This document shows positions 8,131-17,318 of a stretch of DNA of 55,483 nucleotides, piece after piece. Position 1 is the stretch's first letter. Each line of letters starts with the position of its first letter. The position numbers were made by a program, and so were the translations under genes. The notes under the pieces are model-generated. The model had not been told where the DNA came from. It saw nothing but the letters and a program-made list of their open reading frames with translations, and did no database searches. The stretch is from Desulfurivibrionaceae bacterium (GTDB lineage Bacteria; Desulfobacterota; Desulfobulbia; Desulfobulbales; UBA5123): the NCBI GenBank assembly GCA_030145325.1, contig JAQYVW010000015.1, positions 1 through 55,483 of the forward strand, read 5' to 3'.

Positions 8131-8145
8131 GGCACGATGCTTGCT
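8131..8145 (+). promoter_or_regulatory. Sigma-54 promoter of the fliL flagellar cluster
   Basis: CGGCACGATGCTTGC has the -24 GG (8132-8133) and -12 GC (8144-8145) separated by exactly 10 bases, and matches the TGGCACG-N4-TTGC consensus at all but the first base. It lies about 79 bp before fliL. RpoN control of middle flagellar genes is common in polar flagellates; the activator gene is not in the window. Confidence 0.8.
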
Positions 8146-8223
8146 TTATTACCAAACATAAATAACAGCACCATTTTGCAACCAAGCAATAGCAACCATC
8201 AGCGGTAACGGGAGAAATTATCC

Positions 8224-8727
8224 ATGGCCGACGAACCGGAAGTCCAGGCGGAAGAAGAAGCACCGCCGAAGAAAAAATCCAAGGCTCTCTTTTTCATTAT
8301 CCTCAGTGTATGCGTAATACTCTTGGGCGGCGGCGGCTTTTTCGCCTACATGAAATTCATGGCCCCACAACAGGACGCAGAGGCAGTAAATGAAAGCAGC
8401 GAACCGGCCCCTCCGGTGGACACGGTGGGCGAAATATTTGCCTTGGAACCTTTTGTCGTCAACCTGGCCGACCCAAAAGGCAGACGCTACCTAAAGGTTC
8501 AACTTAAACTTGAGATCGAGAACCCGGAAGCGCTGGAGCGAACCCAAAAGGCGGCGCCAAAGCTTAGGGATCTGGTTATCATCATGCTAACCAGCCTTAC
8601 CTTTGAAGAGGTCATGACCCCGGAGGGGAAAATCCGCATCCGGGATGAATTACTGGAACGGTTCAACCAGGTGATGCGACCCGACCGGGTCAAGAATATC
8701 TACTTTACCGAGTTCGTGGTACAGTAA
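8224..8727 (+). CDS. fliL: Flagellar basal body-associated protein FliL
   Basis: This 167-residue inner-membrane protein has a short charged cytoplasmic tail rich in Glu and Lys, one membrane helix at about residues 21-43 with a Gly run, and a periplasmic stomatin-like domain ending in the typical YFTEFVVQ. FliL surrounds the stator units and supports torque and stator stability. GGGAGA precedes the ATG. It is the first gene of the flagellar cluster and sits directly behind the sigma-54 promoter. fliM follows after 74 bases in the usual order. Confidence 0.95.
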   Translation: MADEPEVQAEEEAPPKKKSKALFFIILSVCVILLGGGGFFAYMKFMAPQQDAEAVNESSEPAPPVDTVGEIFALEPFVVNLADPKGRRYLKVQLKLEIENPEALERTQKAAPKLRDLVIIMLTSLTFEEVMTPEGKIRIRDELLERFNQVMRPDRVKNIYFTEFVVQ

Positions 8728-8801
8728 CGGTTTAATTGGCTCGGACACCCCATCCCGACTTAATGGTGTCTTGAACAAAACTAGCAAACGCGGCGAGAGA
8801 C

Positions 8802-9791
8802 ATGGAACAGATACTCAGCCAGGACGAGGTAGATGCCCTACTCAAGGGAATCTCCGGCGGCGAAATCGAAGAAACCGAAGAACCGATTGACGCTGAATCA
8901 CTGGCCTACACAGCATACGATTTTTCCCGGCAGGAACGAATCGTTCAGGTCAAAATGCCAGCCTTGGAGTTCATCAACGACTCCTTTCTGCGCTCCATGC
9001 GAGCGTCATTGACCAACTCCCTGCGCCGCATCCTTGACATCACCGCCGTGCCCATGGAGCTTGAGCGGTTCGGTGCCTTTGTCCGCACCCTGCCGGTGCC
9101 CAGCAGCCTGCAAATCTTTAAGATGGAACCGTTTCGCGGCCACGCCCTGTTGGTTCTGGAACCAAAACTGGTCTTCACCCTGGTTGAGAACTTTCTCGGC
9201 GGCACCGGCACCAGAACGGTGCGCATCGAAGGCCGCGACTTCACCGCCATTGAGCAACGCTTGATCCGGCGAGTGGTCAACATCCTCCTCGCCGACCTGG
9301 AAAAGGCGTGGTATTCCTTGCAACCGCTCAAGGTTCAATATGCTCGGAGCGAGATTAACCCCCAGTTCGCCAAGATCTGCGAACCGGAAGACGTGGTGGT
9401 CATCAACCGCTATGATGTCGACATGGATCGCGCCGTGGGCAGTATCACCACTTGCATCCCTCTCGCCAACCTGGAATCGGTGAAGAAAAAACTCTTTTCA
9501 ACCTTCCAGCGCGAGCAGAGCGAAGAGGATATACAGATCCAACGAGTGCTGCAGGAGAATATCAAAAACGTCCCCTTGAAATTCAAGGTCGAGCTGGGCA
9601 AGGCAGAGATCCCAGCCGGAGATGTCTTGGAACTGGATGTGGGTGACATCATTCAGCTTGAACACCGCACCGACGACCTGTTACCCGCCTTTGCCGGCGG
9701 CGTCCGTAAATACATGGGCACTCCGGGAGTGCACCGGGGCAACAAAGCCTTTCTGATTAAACGCAAGGTACTGGACCAGGAAAAAGATTAA
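8802..9791 (+). CDS. fliM: Flagellar motor switch protein FliM
   Basis: At 329 residues it has the normal length. The first residues contain LSQDEVDALLKG, the conserved N-terminal peptide that binds phosphorylated CheY. The middle CheC-like domain has the SLTNSLRR and KMEPFRGHALLVLEP segments, and the C-terminal SpoA domain contains VELGKAEIPAGDVLELDVGD. FliM forms the C-ring with FliG and FliN and receives the direction-switching signal. The cheY gene at 19343 in the same cluster is the likely partner. FliG is not in the window. Confidence 0.97.
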   Translation: MEQILSQDEVDALLKGISGGEIEETEEPIDAESLAYTAYDFSRQERIVQVKMPALEFINDSFLRSMRASLTNSLRRILDITAVPMELERFGAFVRTLPVPSSLQIFKMEPFRGHALLVLEPKLVFTLVENFLGGTGTRTVRIEGRDFTAIEQRLIRRVVNILLADLEKAWYSLQPLKVQYARSEINPQFAKICEPEDVVVINRYDVDMDRAVGSITTCIPLANLESVKKKLFSTFQREQSEEDIQIQRVLQENIKNVPLKFKVELGKAEIPAGDVLELDVGDIIQLEHRTDDLLPAFAGGVRKYMGTPGVHRGNKAFLIKRKVLDQEKD

Positions 9792-9884
9792 CCAACCGCC
9801 AACAAATATTATAAACACTGGGATTGCCTAAATCTGTAACCCCCAGGATATGAATCGAAAACCCCATCACCAGGAGCGACCACC

Positions 9885-10319
9885 ATGGCAGACGAACCCT
9901 TAGACGATGCCTGGGCCGATGCATTGGAAGATAGCAAATCCGCCCCCGCAGCCCCGGCCACGACCGCCTCAGATGACGCCTGGGGAGACAGCGGTGACTC
10001 CGCGCAGGCCGCCAACTTCGCGGACTTAGGCGGCAGCGCCGGCGCAGGACAATCCGGCTCACAAAACCTTGATTTCCTCCTTGACGTGCCACTGGAAGTA
10101 ACGGTGGAACTGGGCCGCACCGACATGATCATCAACAACATGCTGCAACTGACCCAGGGCTCGGTGGTGGAACTGGACAAAGCCGCCGGCGAACCGGTGG
10201 AAATCTTCGTCAACAACAAATTACTGGGCAAAGGCGAGGTTATCGTCGTCAACGAACGTTTCGGAGTAAGAATCACCGAAATAATCAGCCAAGCCGACCG
10301 CATCAAGAACATGGGATGA
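9885..10319 (+). CDS. fliN: Flagellar motor switch protein FliN
   Basis: This 144-residue protein has an Ala/Asp/Ser-rich N-terminal half of low complexity and a C-terminal SpoA domain with DVPLEVTVELGRTDM, the glycine-containing QGSVVELDKAAGEPV and NKLLGKGEVIVVNERFGVRI. It builds the base of the C-ring and binds the export ATPase regulator FliH. AGGAG lies 8 bases before the ATG. The stop codon overlaps the fliO start as ATGA, so the two are translationally coupled. Confidence 0.97.
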   Translation: MADEPLDDAWADALEDSKSAPAAPATTASDDAWGDSGDSAQAANFADLGGSAGAGQSGSQNLDFLLDVPLEVTVELGRTDMIINNMLQLTQGSVVELDKAAGEPVEIFVNNKLLGKGEVIVVNERFGVRITEIISQADRIKNMG

Positions 10320-10885
10320 GCAGCACTGGCAACCATACTCGCTCCCTTGGCCGACCACGATTCAACCTCGTACTATTGCTGCTGGTCTTGACCGGAATAT
10401 TGCTCTGTCACGGCTGGGATACCCCGGCCTGGGCAGCAAATCCGGCTGAACAAGAACCAGCAGTGAGTAAAGGGCAGCCGCAGCCAGATCACGCCATGGA
10501 CAATTTACAAACCGGACCATCCATAGCGATCTACGCTGCCAAGGCGGTGGGCGCTCTGGCGGTGGTTCTCGGCCTGCTAATGCTACTTGCCGCAGCCCTC
10601 AAAAAACTTGGCCTCAGCGGACAACCCATAGGAGGAGGGGGAGTGATAAAGGTGCTGGACACCAAGATGATCGCTCCCAAAAAATATGTCGCGGTGCTGG
10701 ATATCGCCGGCCAGACCATGGCGGTGGGCGTTTCTGAGCAACAAATTACCTTGCTTACCAAACTGGATCCAGACGAAAAGCTGCGAACCCTGGCCGACAA
10801 CCACCCATCCTCTTCCCGTTTTTCCTCTCTCCTCTCAAGAGCCGTCAACAACACCGACAAAACCGCCAGCAAGGATCACTCGTGA
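10316..10885 (+). CDS. fliO: Flagellar biosynthetic protein FliO
   Basis: This 189-residue protein has an N-terminal hydrophobic signal-like helix (about 17-33), a second membrane helix at about 62-82, and a cytoplasmic tail with [17 protein letters not shown] and [20 protein letters not shown], the typical FliO/MopB pattern. FliO helps assemble the FliP pentamer of the flagellar export gate. It overlaps fliN by 4 bases and is followed by fliP one base after its stop. FliO is poorly conserved, so the call rests on these motifs plus position. Confidence 0.9.
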   Translation: MSSTGNHTRSLGRPRFNLVLLLLVLTGILLCHGWDTPAWAANPAEQEPAVSKGQPQPDHAMDNLQTGPSIAIYAAKAVGALAVVLGLLMLLAAALKKLGLSGQPIGGGGVIKVLDTKMIAPKKYVAVLDIAGQTMAVGVSEQQITLLTKLDPDEKLRTLADNHPSSSRFSSLLSRAVNNTDKTASKDHS

Positions 10886-10886
10886 G

Positions 10887-11675
10887 ATGAAAATGACTAT
10901 CCACCAGCAAAGGATGAAACCGGCCACCACCCTGCCGATTATCCTCGGCCTCCTCTTCGCCGCCGTTTTCACCCTCCCCTCCTTGTGCCATGCCATCACC
11001 CTGCCCTCGCTCAGGATCGGCCTTGATGAAACATCCAACCCGAAAGAGGTTTCTAATCTGGTTGAGATTCTGCTTATCTTCACCGTCCTCTCCGTAGCCC
11101 CGGCCATCCTCCTGATGATGACCTGTTTCACCCGCCTGATCGTCGCCTTCGGCTTTCTGAAACAGGCCTTGGGCTCCCAGCAAGCTCCCCCTCCCCAGGT
11201 ATTGGTGGGCCTGGCCCTGTTTCTGACCTTTTTTATCATGAGCCCTGTTTTCAACAAGATGAATGACACCGCGGTCAAGCCCTATCTTGCCGAAAAAATC
11301 AATGCCGAACAAGCCATTGCCGAAGGTGTGAAACCATTACGGGCCTTCATGTTTTCCCAGACCAGAGAAAAAGATCTGGGCCTGTTCCTCTCCATCGCCA
11401 AAATAAAAAAACCGAACAACAAAGATGAGGTGCCGATTACAATATTGATCCCCGCCTTCATGATCAGCGAGCTAAAAACCGCTTTTGAGATCGGCTTCAT
11501 CCTCTTTATCCCCTTTTTAATCATCGATATGGTGGTGGCCAGCGTCTTGCTCTCCATGGGGATGATGATGCTACCGCCGGTCATGGTCTCACTTCCGTTC
11601 AAATTGATGCTTTTTGTCCTGGTAGATGGCTGGTACCTTGTGGTCGGCTCCCTGGTCAAGAGTTTCGGAGTATAA
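10887..11675 (+). CDS. fliP: Flagellar export gate protein FliP
   Basis: This 262-residue protein has a cleavable-looking N-terminal signal, then the FliP core: [55 protein letters not shown], the [22 protein letters not shown] signature, and a final helix ending [13 protein letters not shown]. It forms the core of the export channel with FliQ and FliR. The open frame extends far upstream into fliO; I chose the ATG at 10887 next to the fliO stop, with AAGGA at 10871. ATGs at 10893 and 10914 are possible alternatives. Confidence 0.95.
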   Translation: MKMTIHQQRMKPATTLPIILGLLFAAVFTLPSLCHAITLPSLRIGLDETSNPKEVSNLVEILLIFTVLSVAPAILLMMTCFTRLIVAFGFLKQALGSQQAPPPQVLVGLALFLTFFIMSPVFNKMNDTAVKPYLAEKINAEQAIAEGVKPLRAFMFSQTREKDLGLFLSIAKIKKPNNKDEVPITILIPAFMISELKTAFEIGFILFIPFLIIDMVVASVLLSMGMMMLPPVMVSLPFKLMLFVLVDGWYLVVGSLVKSFGV

Positions 11676-11680
11676 ACCAG

Positions 11681-11950
11681 ATGAACCAGATGCAGATCAT
11701 CACCCTGGCTAAGGATGCGATGCTCGTCACCCTGATGGTGGCAAGTCCGATGCTGCTCATCGGCATGATCGTCGGCGTTGTCATCGCCATTTTTCAATCA
11801 GTGACCCAGATCCAGGAGATGACCCTCACCTTTGTCCCTAAAATCGTCGCCATCATGATCGGGATGCTCTTTTTTGCCTCTTGGATGCTCACCAAACTCA
11901 CCGACTACACGACCAATCTTATTACCCACATCCCGGACATGATCCGGTAA
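11681..11950 (+). CDS. fliQ: Flagellar export gate protein FliQ
   Basis: This 89-residue protein has two membrane helices, the normal size and form of FliQ. Motifs seen are LAKDAMLVTLMVASPMLLIGMIVG and FQSVTQIQEMTLTFVPKI. Four copies wrap the FliP/FliR core of the type III export gate. It starts 5 bases after fliP; GGAG within the fliP end serves as the ribosome site. fliR follows after 18 bases. Confidence 0.97.
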   Translation: MNQMQIITLAKDAMLVTLMVASPMLLIGMIVGVVIAIFQSVTQIQEMTLTFVPKIVAIMIGMLFFASWMLTKLTDYTTNLITHIPDMIR

Positions 11951-11968
11951 TCTTGAGAGACGGTCGCC

Positions 11969-12760
11969 ATGACTGACACCACCCTTCTCAACTGGACCTT
12001 GGCTAACATCATGGTCCTGGTTATTATCATGGCCAGAGTAGGTCCCCTCATTTTCCTGATGCCCATCATCGGCTCACAAAGTATCCCGCCCCAGGCCAAA
12101 GTACTCTTCACCCTGATAACCAGCCTGGTGCTCTTGCCGGTGGTACCGGTAACCGCTGCCGACCTGCCCTCCAGCGCGGTGGGCCTCATCGTTTTCATGG
12201 GCAAGGAAATCCTCTTTGTCGCCATCCTCGCCCTCTTCGCTAATCTTGTCTTTGCGGCGGTTGAAAGCGCCGGACAAATGGTGGCCATCCAGATGGGATT
12301 TTCCATGGCCGGGGTCATGGATCCGCAACACGGCACCCAGGTCGCCATTATCGGTTTTTTCTGGCACATGATTGCCGCTCTGCTTTTTTTAAGCGTCAAC
12401 GGCCACCATCTCTACTTCCGCACCCTGGCTGAAACCTTTACCTGGGTACACCCAGGCTCCCTTAACCTGACCCAGGCTACCTATGCAGGAATCGTCCACG
12501 GGGTCGGCCATATGTTCGTCCTGGCCGTCAAGATCATCGCTCCGGTGGGCACCGTCCTCTTTTTTTCCGATGTCGCCATGGGCATCCTGGCCAAGGTCTC
12601 ACCACAAATCCCGGTGATGATCGTTGCCATGCCGATGAAAATAGCCATTGGCTTCATCTTCATCGGCTTGTCACTCAACCTCTTCATGCCCCTGATGATC
12701 AATAATTTCTACATGCTGGAAAGGCTGCTGCCCAAACTAGCCATGGGCATGGGAGGATAA
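11969..12760 (+). CDS. fliR: Flagellar export gate protein FliR
   Basis: This 263-residue protein is strongly hydrophobic with about six membrane helices. Family features include MARVGPLIFLMPIIGSQSIP near the N-terminus, ESAGQMVAIQMGFSMAGVMDPQ in the middle and PQIPVMIVAMPMKIAIGF toward the end. One copy completes the FliP5-FliQ4-FliR1 gate. The 3' end carries GGGAGG, which is the ribosome site for the TTG-started flhB that begins 3 bases after the stop. Confidence 0.96.
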   Translation: MTDTTLLNWTLANIMVLVIIMARVGPLIFLMPIIGSQSIPPQAKVLFTLITSLVLLPVVPVTAADLPSSAVGLIVFMGKEILFVAILALFANLVFAAVESAGQMVAIQMGFSMAGVMDPQHGTQVAIIGFFWHMIAALLFLSVNGHHLYFRTLAETFTWVHPGSLNLTQATYAGIVHGVGHMFVLAVKIIAPVGTVLFFSDVAMGILAKVSPQIPVMIVAMPMKIAIGFIFIGLSLNLFMPLMINNFYMLERLLPKLAMGMGG

Positions 12761-12763
12761 CCT

Positions 12764-13834
12764 TTGGCGGAGAATGAAAGCGGCCAAGAGAAATCCGAAG
12801 ATCCCACTGGACGACGTCTTGAAGAGGCCAGAGACAAGGGCGACGTCGCCAAAAGCCAAGAAGTGCCGTCAGCCGCCGTTTTGCTGGTCGGTCTGCTTAC
12901 CATCTATGCTCTGGGCAACTATCTCCTGAGCAAATTTTACTTTGTCCTCCGCCACTACCTGGGCAACCTAAACAATATCAAAATCGCCCAAGACAACATG
13001 ACCACCATCAGCAGGGACGCCATGCTCTACGCCCTGGCCATCATCGGCCCTGTGGCCGGAGCAATCTTTCTAGCCGCACTAATCTCCAACTACGCCCAAG
13101 TCGGCATCCTCTTCGCACCGGACAAGCTGGCCCCGAAATTTGAGAAAATTAACCCCATTGCCGGTCTCAAAAATCTGCTCGGGAAACAGGCCCTGGCCAA
13201 TCTGTTTAAATCCCTCGCCAAACTCGCCATCATCTGTATTATCGCCTACAAGGAGATCGTCAAAGCGATCCCTGAGATCCTGATGCTGATGAACCAGGAA
13301 CCCATCACCATTCTTCTCTTTATGTGCCGCATCGCTTTCTGGATCTTCATGAAATCGGCATTATTTATCGCCTTACTGGCGGGAACTGACTACATTTTCC
13401 AGAGAAGACAATTCAACGAAAAAATGAAGATGACCAAACAGGAAGTAAAAGAAGAATCTAAATCCACCGAAGGTGACCCCCAGGTCAAGGGACGCATTCG
13501 CGCCATTCAAATGGAGATGGCCCGCAAGCGGATGATGAGCGAAGTGCCAACCGCTGACGTGGTCATCACCAACCCCACCCATCTCGCCATTGCCCTCAAG
13601 TATGAAGCCATGGCCATGACCGCGCCAAGGGTGGTTGCCATGGGGGCCGGAGTAACCGCCCAGAAGATAAAAGAGATCGCCAAGGAACACGGCGTGGCCA
13701 TCATTGAAGACAAACCCCTGGCCCAAGCCCTTTACAAAACAGCCACGATCGACGAAACAATCCCGGAAAATCTCTTTCAAGCCGTGGCGGAAACGCTGGC
13801 CTATGTGTACAATATAAAAAATAAAATTTCGTAA
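12764..13834 (+). CDS. flhB: Flagellar export specificity switch FlhB (TTG start)
   Basis: This 356-residue protein has a basic/acidic N-terminal tail (SEDPTGRRLEEARDKGDVAKS), four membrane helices and a cytoplasmic domain carrying the autocleavage motif Asn270-Pro-Thr-His. Cleavage between Asn and Pro switches export from rod-hook to filament substrates. The start is TTG at 12764: no ATG fits the conserved N-terminus, and GGGAGG at 12751-12756 is spaced correctly. It lies between fliR and flhA as in most polar flagellates. Confidence 0.96.
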   Translation: MAENESGQEKSEDPTGRRLEEARDKGDVAKSQEVPSAAVLLVGLLTIYALGNYLLSKFYFVLRHYLGNLNNIKIAQDNMTTISRDAMLYALAIIGPVAGAIFLAALISNYAQVGILFAPDKLAPKFEKINPIAGLKNLLGKQALANLFKSLAKLAIICIIAYKEIVKAIPEILMLMNQEPITILLFMCRIAFWIFMKSALFIALLAGTDYIFQRRQFNEKMKMTKQEVKEESKSTEGDPQVKGRIRAIQMEMARKRMMSEVPTADVVITNPTHLAIALKYEAMAMTAPRVVAMGAGVTAQKIKEIAKEHGVAIIEDKPLAQALYKTATIDETIPENLFQAVAETLAYVYNIKNKIS

Positions 13835-13864
13835 CCAAACCACCAACGCAGAACCGGAAAAACA

Positions 13865-15991
13865 ATGGCGAAAGACGATCCCACCAGCGCAACCGCACAG
13901 ACCGGCCTAAAAGCCATCGACATCGACTCCTCCAGTCTGTTCATGGCAGTGGGGGTCGTGGCCATCCTGATGGTCATGATCCTGCCCCTTAAGCCCATCT
14001 TCCTTGATCTGCTGCTATCCACCAACATTACCATCGGCTTGGTCATCTTGATGATCGCCATGTACAACTCCAACCCGCTGGATTTTTCCTCGTTTCCCTC
14101 TTTACTCTTAGTCACCACCCTTTTTCGCCTCTCCCTCAATATCGCCTCCACCAGACTGATCCTTCTTCACGGACACGAGGGGCCGGGGGCGGTGGGATCG
14201 GTAATCAATTCCTTTGGCAACTTTGTGGTGGGCGGCGATTACGCGGTGGGAATGGTCATCTTCCTGATTATGGTTCTGATCAACTTCATCGTCATCACCA
14301 AGGGTTCAGGACGAATCGCCGAGGTGGCGGCCCGCTTCACCCTTGACGCCATGCCCGGCAAGCAAATGGCCATCGACGCCGATCTCAACTCCGGCCTGAT
14401 TGATGAAGAACAAGCAAAGGCACGGCGGAAGGAAATTTCCAGCCAGTCCGAATTTTACGGGGCCATGGACGGCTCCAGCAAATTCGTGCGCGGCGAGGCC
14501 GTGGCCGGGCTGATCATCATGGCCATCAACATCCTCGGCGGCTTTTTCATCGGCGTCATCCGCCAAGGAATGAGCTTAAGCGATGCAGCCACCACCTACA
14601 CCCTGCTCACCATCGGCGACGGCCTGGTTTCACAGATTCCGGCCCTGATCATCTCCACCTCAGCTGGTATCATCGTCAGTCGCGCCGCCTCAGACGTCAG
14701 TATGGGCAAGGAATTCACCCAACAGTTCGGCATGCAACCCCAGGCCTTGGCCGTTTCCTCCGGCATCATCATCCTCTTCGGCATCATCCCCGGCTTACCG
14801 CACATCCCCTTCCTGGCCCTTGGTACCCTGGTGGGCGGCATGGCCTACCTAGCTTTCCAAACCAAGGCAGAAAAAGATATCGCCACCGACAAAGAAGAGA
14901 CAGAAAAGAAACAAGCGGCTGAACTACCAGACGGCTCCCCGGAAACGGTGGAAAGTCTGCTGGGCCTAGACGCCCTTGAACTGGAAGTAGGTTACGGCCT
15001 CATTCCCTTGGTGGACGAAAGCCAAGACGGCGACCTGCTGGAACGAATCCGCTCCATCCGCCGCCAGTTTGCCACCGAAATGGGCGTCATTATCCCTCCC
15101 CTCCATGTCCGCGACAACCTGCAACTTCGCCCCGACCAATATGTACTACAAATTAGAGGGGTGGAGGCCGCTCGCGGTGAGGTAATGGTTGGCTACCAAA
15201 TGGCCATGGACGCCGGCGGCGCCAAACGGAAGATGGAGGGCATTCCCACCACCGAACCAGCCTTTGGCCTCCCAGCGCTGTGGATCCAGTCAGACAAGAA
15301 AGACGAAGCCCAGGTGGCCGGTTATACGGTGGTGGACCCCTCAACGGTGGTCGCCACCCACCTCACCGAGATCCTGCGCAACCAAGCCTCCGAACTGCTT
15401 GGTCGCCAGGATACCCAAAAGCTCCTTGATCACCTGGCCGAATCACAGCCGAAGGTGGTGGAAGAACTGGTTCCCAACCTACTCACCTTGGGCGGGGTGC
15501 AAAAGGTCTTGCAAAATCTGTTGCGGGAACGGGTTTCCGTCCGCGACCTGCTGACCATCTGCGAGACCCTTGCCGACCATGCCCCCTTGAGTAAAGATCC
15601 AGATATTCTTACCGAGTATGTCCGCCAAAAACTGGCCCGCTCAATCATTGCTTCTTTCCTTGATGACCAGGGCAACCTGCCGGTTCTAACCCTGGAGACC
15701 AGAACAGAGGACATCCTCCGTGAATCCATCCGGCAAACGGATCAAGGCACCTACCTCTCCCTTGAACCAAACCTTGCCCAGCGCTTGCTGGAAGCCATTG
15801 AAGCCACTGCAGACAAAATTACCGGCGAGGGGTATCAACCCATCATCATCACCACCGCCATTCTCCGCCGACACCTGCGCCAGCTCCTTGAACGCTTCAT
15901 GCCCCAGGTTCTGGTTCTCTCCCATAATGAGCTGACCACCACCACTAAAATTCAATCTTTGGGGTCCATCGACATCAACCCAAAAAGATAA
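13865..15991 (+). CDS. flhA: Flagellar export gate and docking protein FlhA
   Basis: At 708 residues it has full family length. About eight N-terminal membrane helices are followed by the FHIPEP signature region (RFTLDAMPGKQMAIDADLN, then DEEQAKARR) and a large cytoplasmic domain that docks chaperone-substrate complexes, with LELEVGYGLIPLVD and LTEILRNQASELLGRQD. FlhA forms a nonameric ring under the FliPQR gate and couples proton flow to export. It starts 30 bases after flhB. The ribosome site is weak. A gap of 133 bases with a promoter candidate separates it from flhF. Confidence 0.97.
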   Translation: MAKDDPTSATAQTGLKAIDIDSSSLFMAVGVVAILMVMILPLKPIFLDLLLSTNITIGLVILMIAMYNSNPLDFSSFPSLLLVTTLFRLSLNIASTRLILLHGHEGPGAVGSVINSFGNFVVGGDYAVGMVIFLIMVLINFIVITKGSGRIAEVAARFTLDAMPGKQMAIDADLNSGLIDEEQAKARRKEISSQSEFYGAMDGSSKFVRGEAVAGLIIMAINILGGFFIGVIRQGMSLSDAATTYTLLTIGDGLVSQIPALIISTSAGIIVSRAASDVSMGKEFTQQFGMQPQALAVSSGIIILFGIIPGLPHIPFLALGTLVGGMAYLAFQTKAEKDIATDKEETEKKQAAELPDGSPETVESLLGLDALELEVGYGLIPLVDESQDGDLLERIRSIRRQFATEMGVIIPPLHVRDNLQLRPDQYVLQIRGVEAARGEVMVGYQMAMDAGGAKRKMEGIPTTEPAFGLPALWIQSDKKDEAQVAGYTVVDPSTVVATHLTEILRNQASELLGRQDTQKLLDHLAESQPKVVEELVPNLLTLGGVQKVLQNLLRERVSVRDLLTICETLADHAPLSKDPDILTEYVRQKLARSIIASFLDDQGNLPVLTLETRTEDILRESIRQTDQGTYLSLEPNLAQRLLEAIEATADKITGEGYQPIIITTAILRRHLRQLLERFMPQVLVLSHNELTTTTKIQSLGSIDINPKR

Positions 15992-16012
15992 TCAGAGAAA
16001 TACTGGTATCGG

Positions 16013-16041
16013 TTGAAAAAAACGTCATTTTTAGATATTAT
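16013..16041 (+). promoter_or_regulatory. Candidate sigma-70 promoter for flhF-flhG-fliA
   Basis: TTGAAA (16013-16018), a 17-base spacer and TATTAT (16036-16041) give a good housekeeping-type promoter about 84 bp before flhF. It could allow the placement and sigma-28 genes to be expressed independently of the sigma-54 promoter. Confidence 0.55.
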
Positions 16042-16124
16042 GCCATGTTAACAGGATACTCGGGGTTCCCTTGCCAATCCGGCAAAACCACTATCCCAAC
16101 AGCAAACTGACCGGTTGAACACCT

Positions 16125-17318
16125 ATGCGGATAAAAAGATTCGAGGCTCCTGACGCCGCCACCGCCCTGGCCATGGTTAAAGCAGAGATGGGCGAAGACG
16201 CCGTTATCCTTGCCACCAAAACCATTGGCGCCAGTCGCGGCAATATCGTCAAGAAGGGACAGGAAACCAAGGTTGAGGTTGTTGCCGCCCTGGACTATGA
16301 CCTTGACTCCCTGACTGACAGCGAACCGAAGCCAGCGCAGACCTACTCCAGACCCGCAGCAACCAAACCGTCACCACCGGTAACACCTCCCCCCGTAGCC
16401 CCTCCTAAACCAGAAGAACAATACGAACCGTCGACAATCTCCATCGCCGACAGCAACAAACACAGCCACCTTGAAGCCCATGACCTGCGCATGCGCTTTG
16501 CCGGGATGCTCAAACGACAACCAGGTCAAGAAACACAGTCAGCAGCTAAACCAGAGAAAACCTCCCGCCCCAACCAACAAGAAGTATCGCAGTGGCGCGA
16601 CAAATTAATCGACCAACTCTCCATCAGCCCGCTGCCCGAAACAACCAACCCTGACGGGCCGACCATCATAGCCCTGGTGGGCGCCACCGGCGTCGGCAAG
16701 ACCACCACTGCCGCCAAACTTGCGGCGTGGTTCAGCCTGCACCAAGGCCTATCGGTGGCAATGCTCTCCATGGATTGCTATCGGATCGGCGCCACCGACC
16801 AATTACGCACCTACGCAAAAATCATGCGGCTGCCCTGCGAAATCGTCCTCCGCAAACAAGACATGGACTCTGCCATCGCCAGACATACCGACAAAGACGT
16901 GATCATCATCGACACTGCCGGCAAGAGCCCCTATGACCAGCAACATATCGACGAACTACAGGACTGGTTTGGGCACTCCAGAAACATCCATCCCTATTTG
17001 GTTTTGAGCGCCACCACCAAGAAGGAGGATCTGGCCAGCACCGTTGCCGGTTATCGACCATTAACTATCAGTGGCCTGATTTTAACCAAGATCGACGAAA
17101 CCAGAACCTACGCCACCCTCTGTCAACAGGTGGTTGCCTCACAGTTGCCGGTGGCTTCAATCTGCACCGGCCAGCGGGTTCCTGAAGATTTCATGATCGC
17201 CAGCAAAATATTCCTCGCCAAATTATTCCGCCACGGCTGGGATGCAATTATCGATGAGCGAGCAATTATCGCCGAACGGGATGACTGGACCGCGCAACCG
17301 CACAGGAGCGCATCATGA
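16125..17318 (+). CDS. flhF: Flagellar placement GTPase FlhF
   Basis: This 397-residue SRP-type GTPase has a basic N-terminal domain beginning MRIKRFEAPDAATALAMVKAE, a Pro-rich linker (about 65-105), and NG domains with the P-loop GATGVGKTTTAAKL around residue 186, the MDCYRIGATDQL switch, IIDTAGKSPYD and LTKIDETRTY. FlhF marks the site, usually a pole, where the flagellum is built. It overlaps flhG by 4 bases, and the FlhF/FlhG pair normally sets flagellar number and position. Confidence 0.96.
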   Translation: MRIKRFEAPDAATALAMVKAEMGEDAVILATKTIGASRGNIVKKGQETKVEVVAALDYDLDSLTDSEPKPAQTYSRPAATKPSPPVTPPPVAPPKPEEQYEPSTISIADSNKHSHLEAHDLRMRFAGMLKRQPGQETQSAAKPEKTSRPNQQEVSQWRDKLIDQLSISPLPETTNPDGPTIIALVGATGVGKTTTAAKLAAWFSLHQGLSVAMLSMDCYRIGATDQLRTYAKIMRLPCEIVLRKQDMDSAIARHTDKDVIIIDTAGKSPYDQQHIDELQDWFGHSRNIHPYLVLSATTKKEDLASTVAGYRPLTISGLILTKIDETRTYATLCQQVVASQLPVASICTGQRVPEDFMIASKIFLAKLFRHGWDAIIDERAIIAERDDWTAQPHRSAS

